NCBI RefSeq assembly: GCF_030005555.1
Contig: NZ_JASCQG010000006.1
Coordinates: 1 to 64,000, forward strand
Direction of reading: 5' to 3'
From: Empedobacter sedimenti
Lineage (GTDB): Bacteria; Bacteroidota; Bacteroidia; Flavobacteriales; Weeksellaceae
Length of the DNA stretch: 64,000 nucleotides
In this document: positions 50,526 through 61,206 of the stretch, in pieces
Layout of the letters: every line of letters begins with the position of its first letter
Position numbering within the stretch: the stretch's first letter is position 1
The notes under the pieces: model-generated
Told to the model about the DNA's origin: nothing
Databases searched by the model: none
Seen by the model: only the letters and a program-made list of their open reading frames with translations
Position numbers and translations under genes: made by a program

Positions 50526-52730
50526 CTAAAACCAGTAACCTAAACTTAAATTAAATAATCCTTTTTTTGTGTAAGGCGAATAACTCCAAATGAAATTTAA
50601 AGGACCTAATGGACTATCATAACCATAGGTAACGCCATATCCAAGATATTTGTAATCTGTTAAACTTAGTTGCTCAAATCGATCTGTAATATTTGCAATA
50701 TTCATAAAAAGACTTGTGTAATGATTTTTCAAAATTCGAGCTTGTAAATGTGATCCAAAAATTAATTGATTATCGCCAATAGCAGAACCAAATGGAAGAC
50801 CATAAAACTTAGAATAATTAAAAAAATCTTGTTCAACATAACCTCCTAAAAAATACTTTTGAGGCATTGTTACATTATCATTAAAAAAGGTTCCAAAGTT
50901 AGCAGTAAATCTGTAACTTAGGAAATTATTTAACGGAAAATTTGCTTCTAAACTAGATTCTAACAAATAGTTATTTTCGAATCCATTTACATTAGAATCA
51001 AATATATACTTGAAAGTTCCATCAAATTTTAAACCACTTCGTGCAAAATTGGCATTATTACGATTATCAGCCTTTATATATCCATAAGCTTTCCAATAAT
51101 AACCTTCCGTTTTTGCAGGAAAATCATCATTTGCTTGAATATAATTATTGGTGAAAACTTTGGTGTATTGATGTTCTAATCCAACTCCGATAGCATATTT
51201 TTCTTTCAAAGTAGACTGAATGTACAATTGATTGATGTACTCTCGGAAATTGTAGTTTACTTTTTTATAAATATTATCTTGTTGAAAGAAGTTTCTTAAG
51301 TCAATTTCTTTATCAAAATAGTGTGAAAACGAGTTGAACCCTATACTTGGATAGTAACCATTATCAATGAAAAAATTGACATTATATCGAGCATAATCAC
51401 CTACAACAACATCTGCTGATAAAATAGAGTTTTTAAGAAATAAATTCTTTGAAGTGAAATTCAAAAGAAGCCCAGTTTTGAATAAGTCGTCGTAATGCAA
51501 GCCAAAACGAATGGATTGTTTGGTCTTATTTTCTTGAACATTTAAGGTTAAAATATTCTCATTTTCGTCAAGTTCAGAAATTTTATAGGTGATATTATTG
51601 AAGTTTCCAGAAGCGTATAACTTCGAAATTCCATTCTTTAAATCGTCATATCTGATTAGTTCAGGAGTTCGAATCCCTAATTTTCCTTCAATATAATTTT
51701 CGTTATAATTTTTTAAACCATCAACTTTTATATCTTTCACCAAAACATAATCATCCAACTTTATTTCATTTCTCGTCTTGTTAATTGCGTTTTGTTTTTT
51801 TGCAATTTCTTTTAATTGATCCGAAACTTTATCACCTGCAATTAATCCTTTTTTGTAGATAGAATCAACATCCTCAAAACTTGTTACAGCATATTCTTTT
51901 AATTGAGGTTTAATCAACAAATCAACCATTTTCATTTGTTCATTTGTCTTTTTAACGATACTCATTGTCATAATTTGACTCAAAATATCAATTGCAGAAT
52001 TTAGTTCGTCACGCTTTTGTAATCCATCACCTAACTCGACTCCGATGATAATGTCAGCACCCATTTCTTTCACCTCTTTTACAGGAAAATTGTTTACAAC
52101 ACCACCATCTACATACATTCTGCCATCAATTGTTACAGGATCTAACATTGTAGGATAAGCACCCGAAGCCAAAACAACACGCGGCAAAAAGCCTGAACGA
52201 AAAACTTTTTCTTCCCCCGTTTCGATATCAGTTCCGATACAAACAAATGGTGTAGGAAGTTTGTTAAAATCATCAATGTCATGAACTGGACGGAACAAAT
52301 ATGTTAATAAATCTAGCGGACCTTGCCCTTTAGATATAGCGTTTGGAATCGTTAATCTGAATTTATCAAAAGGTAATTCTAAAATGTATTTTTCTTTGTA
52401 TGATTTCTCAAAAAAGGGAATTTCAGCACGATCTTTATTTTGCGTTATAAGTGAAGAAATATCCAATTGATGCATTATCTTCTCCAATTCATCAGGCGTG
52501 TAACCCGCAGCGTATAAACCACCAATAATAGCGCCCATACTTGTTCCGCCAATGTAATCAATCTTAATTCCTGCTTCTTCAATTTTTTTTAAAGCACCAA
52601 CGTGTGCATAACCCTTTGCTCCACCACCGCTCAACACAACACCGACTTTTAATCGTGTCGAATCATTCTTAACTTCTTGAGCGAAAGAAAGACTTGAAAT
52701 GAATAGTAAAAGAGCGAAAAATTTGCGCAT
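50526..52730 (-). CDS. Patatin-like phospholipase fused to an outer-membrane beta-barrel
   Basis: 734 residues. Signal peptide 1-18; a patatin domain (about 28-300) with the oxyanion motif GGGAKG (35-40), nucleophile Ser64 in GGTSMGA and Asp in YVDGGVVNNFPV; a POTRA-like segment near 330-400; and a C-terminal beta-barrel region rich in aromatic alternation, ending in LSLGYWF with a final Phe. This is the PlpD/FplA-type layout (type Vd autotransporter), with the lipase passing through its own barrel. Substrate and final location are inferred. Confidence 0.9.
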   Translation of the reverse strand: MRKFFALLLFISSLSFAQEVKNDSTRLKVGVVLSGGGAKGYAHVGALKKIEEAGIKIDYIGGTSMGAIIGGLYAAGYTPDELEKIMHQLDISSLITQNKDRAEIPFFEKSYKEKYILELPFDKFRLTIPNAISKGQGPLDLLTYLFRPVHDIDDFNKLPTPFVCIGTDIETGEEKVFRSGFLPRVVLASGAYPTMLDPVTIDGRMYVDGGVVNNFPVKEVKEMGADIIIGVELGDGLQKRDELNSAIDILSQIMTMSIVKKTNEQMKMVDLLIKPQLKEYAVTSFEDVDSIYKKGLIAGDKVSDQLKEIAKKQNAINKTRNEIKLDDYVLVKDIKVDGLKNYNENYIEGKLGIRTPELIRYDDLKNGISKLYASGNFNNITYKISELDENENILTLNVQENKTKQSIRFGLHYDDLFKTGLLLNFTSKNLFLKNSILSADVVVGDYARYNVNFFIDNGYYPSIGFNSFSHYFDKEIDLRNFFQQDNIYKKVNYNFREYINQLYIQSTLKEKYAIGVGLEHQYTKVFTNNYIQANDDFPAKTEGYYWKAYGYIKADNRNNANFARSGLKFDGTFKYIFDSNVNGFENNYLLESSLEANFPLNNFLSYRFTANFGTFFNDNVTMPQKYFLGGYVEQDFFNYSKFYGLPFGSAIGDNQLIFGSHLQARILKNHYTSLFMNIANITDRFEQLSLTDYKYLGYGVTYGYDSPLGPLNFIWSYSPYTKKGLFNLSLGYWF

Positions 52731-52818
52731 AAGTTTATCTTAATTGTGGAATAAAGATAAGGATTTATTTTGCGTATGAATGAATGATAATTAATTTGAT
52801 GGAAGTTTAAACTAAAAT

Positions 52819-52844
52819 AAAAAGAGCTACTTTTCAGTAACTCT
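52819..52844 (-). terminator. Terminator of tdk-murF/alr
   Basis: AGAG(C)TAC pairs with GTA(A)CTCT around TTTTCA with one mismatch (52824-52844). A T-run follows on the minus strand. Confidence 0.65.
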
Positions 52845-52853
52845 ATCTGTATA

Positions 52854-55319
52854 TTATTCTTTGTAATAAACGCGTTTTATACGTTGGGAAACCGAAGTCA
52901 AGACTTCATAAGGAATTGTTCCCAACCACTCGGTAACATCAGCTAAAGTTGGCGAGTTTCCAAAAATAGTTACTTCGTCACCTTCTTTGCACGGAATATC
53001 GGTTACATCAACCATCATCATATCCATACAAATAGTTCCGGTAATTGTAGCCAAATGTCCATTAATTCCCACTTTTCCTTTTCCGTAACCAAGCGAACGG
53101 CGAATTCCGTCTGCATAACCAACAGGTAAAGTTGCAATTTTGGTATGACGCTCCGCTGTAAAACGGCGACCGTAACTTACAGTTTCGCCTTTCTCAATCT
53201 CTGAAATCTGAGAAATTACCGTTTTGAAACGCACAACAGGTTTCAAATATTTCTCCATAAAATCAGTATATTCAGAGTAGCCATACATCCCGATTCCTAA
53301 ACGAACCATGTCATATTGATGCTCACCATACGCCACAATTCCAGGAGAATTTAATGCATGTTTGATAGGTTTTATGTTTAACGCAGTTGTAATTGCCGCA
53401 TAACTGTTATCAAAACGATTCAATTGATATCTCGCATAATCTTCTTCTTCTGGCATATCGGCAGTTGCTAAATGCGTGAAAATTGAGCGAATATAGACAT
53501 GCGAATTATCTTTTAGAATGGCAATTAATTCTTCGAAATCATCTTCGTGAAAGCCAAGACGATTCATACCTGTTTCCATTTTTAAGTGAATTGGATAAGG
53601 CGAAGAAATCTGTTTTTCTTGTAGTTTCTGAATAAATAATTTCAAGACACGCAAACTATAGATCTCTGGCTCTAATTGATAATCGATAACCGTAGAATAA
53701 CTACTTTGCTCTGGATTCATGACGATGATTGGAACAGTAATTCCAGCCTCGCGCAATTCTTTTCCTTCGTCTGCAATTGCTACGCCCAAGAAATCTACAC
53801 CGTTATTTTGTAAGGTATTTGCCACTTCAAAACTTCCTGTTCCATAACTGTTCGCTTTCACCATGCACATCAATTTTGTGGTAGGTTTTAGCAATGAGCG
53901 ATACACATTTATATTCTCGATTAGGTGTTGCAAATTAATTTCGAGAACAGAATCGTTGGAACGAGTTTCTAATTCATTCGAAATTTTTTCTAATTTGAAC
54001 GGACGAGCGCCTTTTAATAAAATAGCTTCGTTGTCGACATGCTGATGTTTGAATTGTTCTAAAAATTCTTCAGTCGAATTGAATGAACGAACATAAGATT
54101 CGAATAAATGCTTGAACTGAGAAATTTTTTCTCCAATCAAAACAATTTCATCAAAATGATAAGGGTTGACTAAATCGGCTGCTTGTTGATATAAATCTTC
54201 GTCAGACAAGTTACTTTGTAAAATGTCCGTCAACACCAACGATTTTTTATCGCGAGGTTGTTGATTTAACACATTTAGACCAATTTTTAATGAATTTAGA
54301 TCAGAATTGAAGGTATCATTAATTAAAATTGAATGATTAATCGCTTCTTTAATTTCCAAACGCATTTCGATTGGTAGAAGCTGATTGAATTCGTTTTTAA
54401 GCTGCTTGTAATCAATATTTAAACTGATTAAAGTCGTTAAGCAAATTAAACTATTTTTAATCGAAGCATCATCGATAAAAGGAATCGAATAGGTAAATTC
54501 TTCTTGATTATGTAAAATAGAAATTTGTGTATTGGTCTGATTACTTAGTATTTGCTTGATTTGTACAGTGGCAGAATTGGAGTAACCATATGTATATTTA
54601 TCTATTTTTGCTAAATGTTGAGTTTCAAGAATAGCTTGAAGAACTTTTTCATTGTCGATATTGAAAACTAATTTTTCTACGTTCGAAAATAATTTTAGTT
54701 TTTCCTGAATCAATTCATCTTGATTTTTGAAATTTTCTAAATGCGCTTCTCCAATTTTTGTTAACACACCAATTGTGGGCTGAATAATTTCTTCGAGATT
54801 TTGCATTTCATTTGGTAAAGAAATTCCAGCTTCGAAAATACCCAAATCGTTTTTCTCCTCCATTTGCAAAACAGAAAGCGCTGCTCCGAATTGAGAATTG
54901 TAACTTTTTGGACTACGAACAATCGAGAATTTTTTCCATAACAATTGATTCAACCATTCTTTGACAATCGTTTTTCCATTGGAACCGGTAATTCCGATCA
55001 CTGGAAAATGAAATTGTTTACGATGAATTTTTGCCCAATTTTGCAATGCAAGAAGTGGATTTTCGACTTCGATAAAATTTGCATTCGGAAAATTAGTCAA
55101 CGCTTTTTCGACCACGAAGTTTCGAATTCCTCTTTGATAAGCATCTTGTAAATACAAATGTCCATCTTTTTGGTTTCCGTGAAAAGCAAAGAAAATTCCG
55201 TGCGTTGGATTGACGATCATCCGAGAATCAAAGAATATTTGGTCAATGATTTCGTTTTCATTTCCAATCAAAGTACCATTGATGATACTTGCTATTTGAT
55301 GTAGATTATAACTTTTCAA
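52854..55319 (-). CDS. Bifunctional MurF ligase / alanine racemase
   Basis: About 821 residues. The N-terminal half is UDP-MurNAc-tripeptide:D-Ala-D-Ala ligase with ATP motif GITGSNGKT near 110-118. The C-terminal half is a PLP alanine racemase with [14 protein letters not shown] (PLP lysine), [13 protein letters not shown] and [13 protein letters not shown]. The fusion joins D-alanine supply to its use in peptidoglycan precursors and is characteristic of Bacteroidota. The start is uncertain: TTG at 55319 gives the expected opening ([19 protein letters not shown]); a GTG at 55355 would add 12 residues overlapping tdk. Confidence 0.93.
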   Translation of the reverse strand: MKSYNLHQIASIINGTLIGNENEIIDQIFFDSRMIVNPTHGIFFAFHGNQKDGHLYLQDAYQRGIRNFVVEKALTNFPNANFIEVENPLLALQNWAKIHRKQFHFPVIGITGSNGKTIVKEWLNQLLWKKFSIVRSPKSYNSQFGAALSVLQMEEKNDLGIFEAGISLPNEMQNLEEIIQPTIGVLTKIGEAHLENFKNQDELIQEKLKLFSNVEKLVFNIDNEKVLQAILETQHLAKIDKYTYGYSNSATVQIKQILSNQTNTQISILHNQEEFTYSIPFIDDASIKNSLICLTTLISLNIDYKQLKNEFNQLLPIEMRLEIKEAINHSILINDTFNSDLNSLKIGLNVLNQQPRDKKSLVLTDILQSNLSDEDLYQQAADLVNPYHFDEIVLIGEKISQFKHLFESYVRSFNSTEEFLEQFKHQHVDNEAILLKGARPFKLEKISNELETRSNDSVLEINLQHLIENINVYRSLLKPTTKLMCMVKANSYGTGSFEVANTLQNNGVDFLGVAIADEGKELREAGITVPIIVMNPEQSSYSTVIDYQLEPEIYSLRVLKLFIQKLQEKQISSPYPIHLKMETGMNRLGFHEDDFEELIAILKDNSHVYIRSIFTHLATADMPEEEDYARYQLNRFDNSYAAITTALNIKPIKHALNSPGIVAYGEHQYDMVRLGIGMYGYSEYTDFMEKYLKPVVRFKTVISQISEIEKGETVSYGRRFTAERHTKIATLPVGYADGIRRSLGYGKGKVGINGHLATITGTICMDMMMVDVTDIPCKEGDEVTIFGNSPTLADVTEWLGTIPYEVLTSVSQRIKRVYYKE

Positions 55320-55902
55320 CTTTTTGTTTGTTGTGTTCTTCCCAAAAAGCCGCACGGCTTAAAGGTTCATATTCTAGTACTTCGCCAAGTTCTACAAGGC
55401 GATCACTGTCTATTTTACGGTGCGAATAATTGGCTAAATTTCCTGTACGAACGCAGATTGCATGAACTTTTGTAATGTATTCTGCTGTTGCTAATAGGTT
55501 AGGCATTGGTCCAAAAGGACGACCTTTAAAGTCCATATCTAATCCTGCAACAATAACACGTTTTCCTTGATTAGCTAATTCGTTGGCAACTTCTACGATT
55601 CCGTCATCAAAAAATTGAGCTTCATCAATTCCCACAACATCACAATCGTCTGCTAATAGTAAAATGGCAGAAGAATACTCGACAGGAGTAGAATTGATAG
55701 AATTTTGATTGTGCGAAACAACTTCGCGATCTGCATAACGTGTATCAACAGTAGGTTTGAAGATTTCGACACGTTGCTTGGCAAATTCAGCACGTTTTAG
55801 GCGGCGTATAAGTTCTTCAGTTTTACCAGAAAACATTGAGCCACAGATGACTTCTATCCATCCACTTTTTTGATGATGATTAAAGGTATTTTCGAGGAAC
55901 AT
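55306..55902 (-). CDS. tdk: Thymidine kinase
   Basis: 198 residues. P-loop [15 protein letters not shown] at 21-35, GIDEAQFF with the catalytic Glu, and the lasso region [26 protein letters not shown]. Of the four zinc cysteines of the type II TK lasso only one is visible (AICVRTG), and the later pair is replaced ([10 protein letters not shown]), so structural zinc is probably not bound. Overlaps the next gene by 14 bases (TTG start) and drives murF-alr. Confidence 0.93.
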   Translation of the reverse strand: MFLENTFNHHQKSGWIEVICGSMFSGKTEELIRRLKRAEFAKQRVEIFKPTVDTRYADREVVSHNQNSINSTPVEYSSAILLLADDCDVVGIDEAQFFDDGIVEVANELANQGKRVIVAGLDMDFKGRPFGPMPNLLATAEYITKVHAICVRTGNLANYSHRKIDSDRLVELGEVLEYEPLSRAAFWEEHNKQKVEKL

Positions 55903-55933
55903 AATTCAAATAATTTGGTTTAAAATGTAAAAA

Positions 55934-55941
55934 CAAATTTA
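55934..55941 (-). promoter_or_regulatory. -7 box of tdk
   Basis: TAAATTTG on the minus strand, 32 bp before the start; no clear -33 element. Confidence 0.5.
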
Positions 55942-56074
55942 CGGAATAAATTAGATGAGAAATGTAAAAATATATGAAGATGTTTTTATAAGAAAAGGAA
56001 GAAAGTTGCGTTTTGGAAATAGTATAAATGCGAATAGATTATATTGTTAAAAATAAATTTCATAAAAAGTTGAG

Positions 56075-56082
56075 TTAATTTG
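56075..56082 (+). promoter_or_regulatory. Possible degenerate -7 box of the polysaccharide cluster
   Basis: TTAATTTG followed by GCAGA, 7 of 8 matches to TAnnTTTG, ending 4 bases before the flippase ATG. If real, the transcript is leaderless. Confidence 0.35.
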
Positions 56083-56086
56083 CAGA

Positions 56087-57544
56087 ATGAAAGTTAGAAA
56101 TATTAAGGTTAATTATTTGTTGAATATCACAAGAACTCTTGTGACGACTTTGATTGGCTTAATAATTTTCCCCTATATAAACAGAGTTTTAGGTGTTCAG
56201 AATATTGGGAAGTATGAGTATGCAAATTCTATTATAACTTATTTTTTACTTTTTTCGGCTCTAGGAATTCCAATGTATGGGATTAGAGCAATAGCAAAAG
56301 TGAGAGATAATTTGGAGCAACGCACAAAAGTATTGGTAGAGTTAATGATTATTTTGATAATTGTTACTTTGATTTCATATATGGCGCTTTTTACTTTAAT
56401 GTATTTTTTACCAATATTATCTGTTTATCAATATATTATTTTGGTATTGTCTCCTTCAATTTTATTTACAAATTTAGGTGTTGAGTGGTTTTATCAAGGT
56501 GTTGAAGATCAGAAGTATATAACAATCAGAACTATTGTTGTGAAACTGATTATGTTATTACTTGTTTTTCTTTTAGTTACATCAAAGGAAGATTACATTC
56601 TTTATGGTTTAATTATAACATTATCTATTGTTGTATCTAATATTTTTAATTTGTTTTATCTCAGAAAATATATCGACTTAAGTTCTGTAAAATTTAAGGA
56701 TTTAAAGTATAAAGCACATTTACAAGGGATATTAACTATTTTTTTGGCAACAATATCAATTAGTATTTATCTACAATTAGATAATACTTTGTTAGGATAT
56801 TTTGCAGGAGATAAACATGTGGGAGTTTATTCGACAGCAAATAAATTGGTTCGTTTTGCAATACTTTTCGTCACAACACTTGGCTCGGTCATGTTACCAA
56901 GATTATCTTATTTGTATGAGAATAAACAATACGATAATTATAGAATTTATTTAGATAAAACACTAAAATATATTCTATTCTTCTCAGTTCCGGCAAGTTT
57001 AATCATTTTTAGTTTATCTAAAGAAATTATATTTATAATGGCAGGGAATGAATTTGTTGAAGCCATTCTTCCCATGCAAATATTATCATTTTTAGTTTTT
57101 ATTGTAGGTATAGCTTACTATTTAGCTTTTATGGTGTTATATCCGCAGGGAAAAGAAAAATATTACACAATAATTGTATTTATTTCTGCCTTGATAAGTT
57201 TTGGTTTAAACCTTATTTTTATTCCAAAATACCAAGAGATTTCAACGTCTTTAATTGCGTTATTAGTAGAGATTTTTGGAGTTGTATTGATGTTAATTTT
57301 GACTAGAAAATTTTTAGTAGAAACGAGGGCTTTTAATCGAACAAACTTAAATTATTTCTTTGCTGGAGGAGTTTTAACTGGTATAATATATTTAGTTACG
57401 CAACTTGATATTACAAATTTTTTAACAATAGTTTTCTCTCTATTGTTCGGAGGTTTAGGTTATTTAATCTCTTTATATTTACTGAAAGATCAAATTGTGT
57501 TAGAGTTAATGAATGATCTATCAAAACGAATAAAAAAAGTATAA
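56087..57544 (+). CDS. Polysaccharide flippase (Wzx-like)
   Basis: 485 residues with about 12-14 membrane segments throughout. The opening LLNITRTLVTTLIGLIIFPYINRVLGVQNIGKYEYANSII and the motif GVEWFYQGVEDQKYITIRT near 140 are those of oligosaccharide flippases of the MOP superfamily. It moves lipid-linked repeat units across the inner membrane. First gene of a cluster with spacings of 3-15 bp or overlaps, so probably one operon to 63497. Confidence 0.9.
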   Translation: MKVRNIKVNYLLNITRTLVTTLIGLIIFPYINRVLGVQNIGKYEYANSIITYFLLFSALGIPMYGIRAIAKVRDNLEQRTKVLVELMIILIIVTLISYMALFTLMYFLPILSVYQYIILVLSPSILFTNLGVEWFYQGVEDQKYITIRTIVVKLIMLLLVFLLVTSKEDYILYGLIITLSIVVSNIFNLFYLRKYIDLSSVKFKDLKYKAHLQGILTIFLATISISIYLQLDNTLLGYFAGDKHVGVYSTANKLVRFAILFVTTLGSVMLPRLSYLYENKQYDNYRIYLDKTLKYILFFSVPASLIIFSLSKEIIFIMAGNEFVEAILPMQILSFLVFIVGIAYYLAFMVLYPQGKEKYYTIIVFISALISFGLNLIFIPKYQEISTSLIALLVEIFGVVLMLILTRKFLVETRAFNRTNLNYFFAGGVLTGIIYLVTQLDITNFLTIVFSLLFGGLGYLISLYLLKDQIVLELMNDLSKRIKKV

Positions 57545-57547
57545 CTT

Positions 57548-58378
57548 ATGGATGTTTCAGTAATTATAGTGAACTATAACACAACTCAATTAATTATTGA
57601 TTGTATTGAAACTATTTATGAACATACAAAAGACGTTAATTTTGAAATTATTGTTGTAGATAATAATTCACCAAACCGTTCAATAGAGAAATTAAATGAT
57701 ATTTTTCCTTATGTTAAATTGATTTTAAATGATAAAAATAGTGGTTTCGGAGCAGCAAATAATCTAGGAAATAAGTATGCAATTGGTAAATATTTGTTTT
57801 TATTGAACTCGGATACATTGCTGATTAGTAATGCGATTTTTGATTTCTTTCAGTTTATGGAAAAAAAACCTGATGCAGGAATTTGTGGAGGAAATTTATT
57901 GACAAAAGATTTACAACCAAATATGTCATTTCTTCGTATAAAACCAAGCTTGTTAGTTAAAATAAATGAACTTTTTTTCGGTTTAATATTAAGATTTATT
58001 TATATAGATAATTGGAGTTTTGCACATCAAGAACAGGTTTTAGAAATAAATGGATTCGTTTCTGGAGCAGATTTTTTTGTAAAAAAAGCGCTTTTTGATC
58101 AAGTAGGTGGATTTGATGAGGACTTTTTTATGTATTTTGAAGAAGTTGAGTTAACACATCGAATAGAAAAGCTTAATTATAAATCATTTATCTTACCTTC
58201 TGTTAAAATTATTCATTTAGAAGGTGGGTCAACTTTTACAGAAAATAAAGCTAATTGGCAGAGAGAAAGTCAAAAATTATATTTTCAAAAAACAAAACAG
58301 AAATATTATAAAGCTGTTGTAGTTGTAGACAAGTTGATTAATTTTAAGAAAAAATTAAAAAATAGTATAAAAAGATAA
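57548..58378 (+). CDS. Glycosyltransferase family 2
   Basis: 276 residues. It shows VSVIIVNYNTTQLIIDCIETIYEHT, the nucleotide-sugar Asp in IVVDNNSPNRS, and metal-site region LLNSDTLL (replacing DxD by NSD, common in this subgroup), then ISGADFFVKKALFDQVGGFDEDFFMYFEEVELTHRI. That last motif is typical of rhamnosyl/GlcNAc transferases of O-antigen clusters. Acts on the cytoplasmic face. Starts 3 bp after the flippase. Confidence 0.9.
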   Translation: MDVSVIIVNYNTTQLIIDCIETIYEHTKDVNFEIIVVDNNSPNRSIEKLNDIFPYVKLILNDKNSGFGAANNLGNKYAIGKYLFLLNSDTLLISNAIFDFFQFMEKKPDAGICGGNLLTKDLQPNMSFLRIKPSLLVKINELFFGLILRFIYIDNWSFAHQEQVLEINGFVSGADFFVKKALFDQVGGFDEDFFMYFEEVELTHRIEKLNYKSFILPSVKIIHLEGGSTFTENKANWQRESQKLYFQKTKQKYYKAVVVVDKLINFKKKLKNSIKR

Positions 58379-58384
58379 TTTACA

Positions 58385-59329
58385 ATGAACAATAATCAAG
58401 ATAAAAATCAAGAAATTGATTTAGTTTACTTATTTCGAAAGATTAAAGAATTATTTTTTAATATAGGTTTATTGATTTATAAATCTATCCGTTTCTTAAA
58501 AAAGAATTTTATCATTATTTCAGGTTTAATAATCATTGGTTATGCCATAGGATATTTTGTAGAAAGGTCATTTTCTCATCATGAAAATTCTGAACTTTTA
58601 GTGGCTCCAAACTTTAAAAGTGTTGATTATTTGTACAAAGAAATAGAAATAATCAATAGTACTAAACATGCTTATAAAGAGTTAGAAGGTTTGGTAAAGG
58701 TAAGTGTAAAACCAGTTTATTCAATTGATGATTTGCTTTTACATTCTGGTTCTGATAGTGAACAAAAGCAACTCTTTGTGAATTCTTATTTTGAAAATAG
58801 TGAAAAAATCAAAAAAGAAATGTCAGATGATAATTTAAAATCCCTTTTTAATTATCATATAATCAGTTTTGAAACAAATAATAATGAATCGTCAAAAAGA
58901 GTAGGCGATTATATTCTTCAAAAATTAAATAGAAGTTCTTACTTCGATCAAAAAAAACAGTTTGAACAGAAAAATTTAATTGAGAAGAAAAAACAGTTGG
59001 CTGTGTCTATAGATCAAATTAATAATCTATTAAATAGTCTAGGAAATACAACTTTAAAAGATGAAAAAGGAGTTAATATTAACACTTATAGTGAGTTAAG
59101 TAAGTTAGTTGATACAAAGAGTTTATATGTAGATCAATTATCTGATGTTGATACACAAATTTTACAATCAAAATCGACAATTTATTTGATAAAAGAATCT
59201 CTTAACATCGAAAAAGTTACTAGTTTATCTAACAATTATAAATTGATTTTTCCAACAATACTATTACTTTGCTTTGCTTTATTCAACTGGTATCGATTCT
59301 TAAAAAATAAATATCACCAATACATTTAA
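58385..59329 (+). CDS. Wzz-like chain-length protein (putative)
   Basis: 314 residues with one membrane segment near 43-62 (NFIIISGLIIIGYAIGYFVE) and a second near 287-306 (LIFPTILLLCFALFNWYRF). Between them lies an extracytoplasmic helical domain of about 220 residues with a coiled stretch (QKKQFEQKNLIEKKKQLAVSIDQINNLLNSL). That is the topology of polysaccharide co-polymerases. The usual Pro-rich motif before the second segment is not evident, and there is no tyrosine kinase domain. The call rests on topology and position. Confidence 0.65.
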   Translation: MNNNQDKNQEIDLVYLFRKIKELFFNIGLLIYKSIRFLKKNFIIISGLIIIGYAIGYFVERSFSHHENSELLVAPNFKSVDYLYKEIEIINSTKHAYKELEGLVKVSVKPVYSIDDLLLHSGSDSEQKQLFVNSYFENSEKIKKEMSDDNLKSLFNYHIISFETNNNESSKRVGDYILQKLNRSSYFDQKKQFEQKNLIEKKKQLAVSIDQINNLLNSLGNTTLKDEKGVNINTYSELSKLVDTKSLYVDQLSDVDTQILQSKSTIYLIKESLNIEKVTSLSNNYKLIFPTILLLCFALFNWYRFLKNKYHQYI

Positions 59330-59344
59330 AGGAAATTAAGATCC

Positions 59345-60205
59345 ATGATATCTGTCGTTATTCCATTATATAACAAGGAAAAAAGTATAGAAAACACATT
59401 AGATTCTGTCCTGCATCAAAGTTTTGAAAATTTTGAGATTTTAGTGATCAATGATGGTTCTACAGATAATAGTGCTAATGTTGTTAAAAGTATTGCAGAT
59501 ACAAGAATTAGATTAATAGACAAGGAAAACGGAGGAGTTTCGTCTGCAAGAAACTTAGGAATACAAAAAGCAAAGTACGATTGGATAGCCTTTTTAGATG
59601 CTGATGATTATTGGTTTAATGACCATTTAGCAAATGCTGCAAAAGTTATCAAAAATTTGAATAATGTTTTTGTTATTTCGACAGGTTTTGGTAGAGCGAA
59701 GAAGGATAGAAATATTTTCAAAAAATTTCATGTCGATAAAGATGGGTTCTATGATTTTTTTGAAGCAAGTTTAGAGATTGATTTCGCAACAAATAGTTCA
59801 GCAATATTTTTCAATAAAAAGAGATTTCAAGATTTTTATTTTGATGAAAAATTGACAAAAGGAGAGGATACACGATTTTGGGAAAACTTAGGAAAAGAAG
59901 AGATGTTTTATTTTATATCAGATATAACATCGTTGTATATAGATGATGCTGAAAATAAAGCGATTTATAGACATCACGATCTAAATAATACACACACTTT
60001 TACATTAAACACAGAAAATATTGTATTAAATCATCAAAAAAAATATTACAAACGTTTGATTTCAAATTCAATCTTTTTGGTTGTCAGAAAAGAAGAAAAA
60101 TTGAGCGATATTCTAAAAATTTATAGAAAACATGCTCATTTTCTTGGATTGATTGGACCTTTCGATTTTGTATTTCATGTTTTTAAAAAGAAAATAATCA
60201 AGTAG
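59345..60205 (+). CDS. Glycosyltransferase family 2
   Basis: 286 residues. It shows ISVVIPLYNKEKSIENTLDSVLHQSFENFEILVINDGSTDNS (1-43) and the metal motif FLDADDYW near 86-93, with GEDTRFWENLG later as the catalytic-base region (ED). GT-A fold, inverting, no membrane segment apart from a hydrophobic C-terminal patch. It adds one sugar of the repeat unit; donor unknown. Confidence 0.92.
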   Translation: MISVVIPLYNKEKSIENTLDSVLHQSFENFEILVINDGSTDNSANVVKSIADTRIRLIDKENGGVSSARNLGIQKAKYDWIAFLDADDYWFNDHLANAAKVIKNLNNVFVISTGFGRAKKDRNIFKKFHVDKDGFYDFFEASLEIDFATNSSAIFFNKKRFQDFYFDEKLTKGEDTRFWENLGKEEMFYFISDITSLYIDDAENKAIYRHHDLNNTHTFTLNTENIVLNHQKKYYKRLISNSIFLVVRKEEKLSDILKIYRKHAHFLGLIGPFDFVFHVFKKKIIK

Positions 60206-60207
60206 CA

Positions 60208-61206
60208 ATGTGTTTTTTATCTATCATCGTTCCTGTTTATAATGTAGAAAAGTATATTGAAAAATGTATTTTAAGCATTATTGATCAATCTTTTCAAGAC
60301 TTTGAACTTATTCTTGTAAACGATGGAAGTAAAGATAACTCAATTCAAATTGCTGAAAAATTATTAATAAATAGAGAACAGGTTGGTATCCTTCATCAAG
60401 AAAATAAAGGACAATCTGTTGCCCGAAATCTTGGTTTACAAAAAGCGAAAGGAAAATATATATTTTTTATTGATAGCGATGATTTTTTATTAAGTAACGA
60501 CGATTTAAAATTATTAGTAAAGCACATCGAAAACAATAACTTTCCTGATTTAGTTTTGCACGAAGAAACGCGTATTTATAATAATGAAGTTATACATTAC
60601 GAGAATAATATTAATGATACAAAATCTATCCGATCAGGTGATTTTATTAAAGATTTGAGAGTTTTGATCTTTAATGAACTATTTGTAGCAAGCCCGTGGG
60701 ATAAAATCATAAAAAGAGAAATTTTACTTAATAATCAACTTTTTTTTCCTGAAGGTTTAAAATCAGAAGATATGATTTGGACAAGTAATTTGATACCGTT
60801 TATTTGTAATTATAGTTGTTTTGAACGCTCAATTTATGGTTACAGAAAAAACGTTTCAGATTCAATTACTAAATCAATCAATGAGCAACATTTGATGGAT
60901 ATTGTCTTTATGCTAAAAGGTGTTTTAGTAAAGCAAATACCTTCAAATGATCACGTGTATGAAGCTTTTTGGGCTGAGCATTACGTTTTTCTTTTGATGA
61001 ATTCTGATTGCATTAAACTGAATAAAAATGAGTTCTGGGAATTTATTAAAGAGAATAAATTTTTAATTCAAAAAGATTACACCAAAAACGTGAATAAAGT
61101 GTATAAATTTAAAGAAATAGTCGGTTTTAAAATCACGACGAAATTGCTTGTTTTGTTTAGAATCGTCAATAATTTTAATAGAAAACATCAATTAATTCAT
61201 GAATAA
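60208..61206 (+). CDS. Glycosyltransferase family 2
   Basis: 332 residues. It shows LSIIVPVYNVEKYIEKCILSIIDQSFQDFELILVNDGSKDNS, the metal motif FIDSDDFL, then SPWDKIIKREILLNNQLFFPEGLKSEDMIW, the layout of EpsJ/capsule-type GT2 enzymes. It begins 2 bases after the previous stop and overlaps the next gene by 8 bases. Confidence 0.92.
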   Translation: MCFLSIIVPVYNVEKYIEKCILSIIDQSFQDFELILVNDGSKDNSIQIAEKLLINREQVGILHQENKGQSVARNLGLQKAKGKYIFFIDSDDFLLSNDDLKLLVKHIENNNFPDLVLHEETRIYNNEVIHYENNINDTKSIRSGDFIKDLRVLIFNELFVASPWDKIIKREILLNNQLFFPEGLKSEDMIWTSNLIPFICNYSCFERSIYGYRKNVSDSITKSINEQHLMDIVFMLKGVLVKQIPSNDHVYEAFWAEHYVFLLMNSDCIKLNKNEFWEFIKENKFLIQKDYTKNVNKVYKFKEIVGFKITTKLLVLFRIVNNFNRKHQLIHE

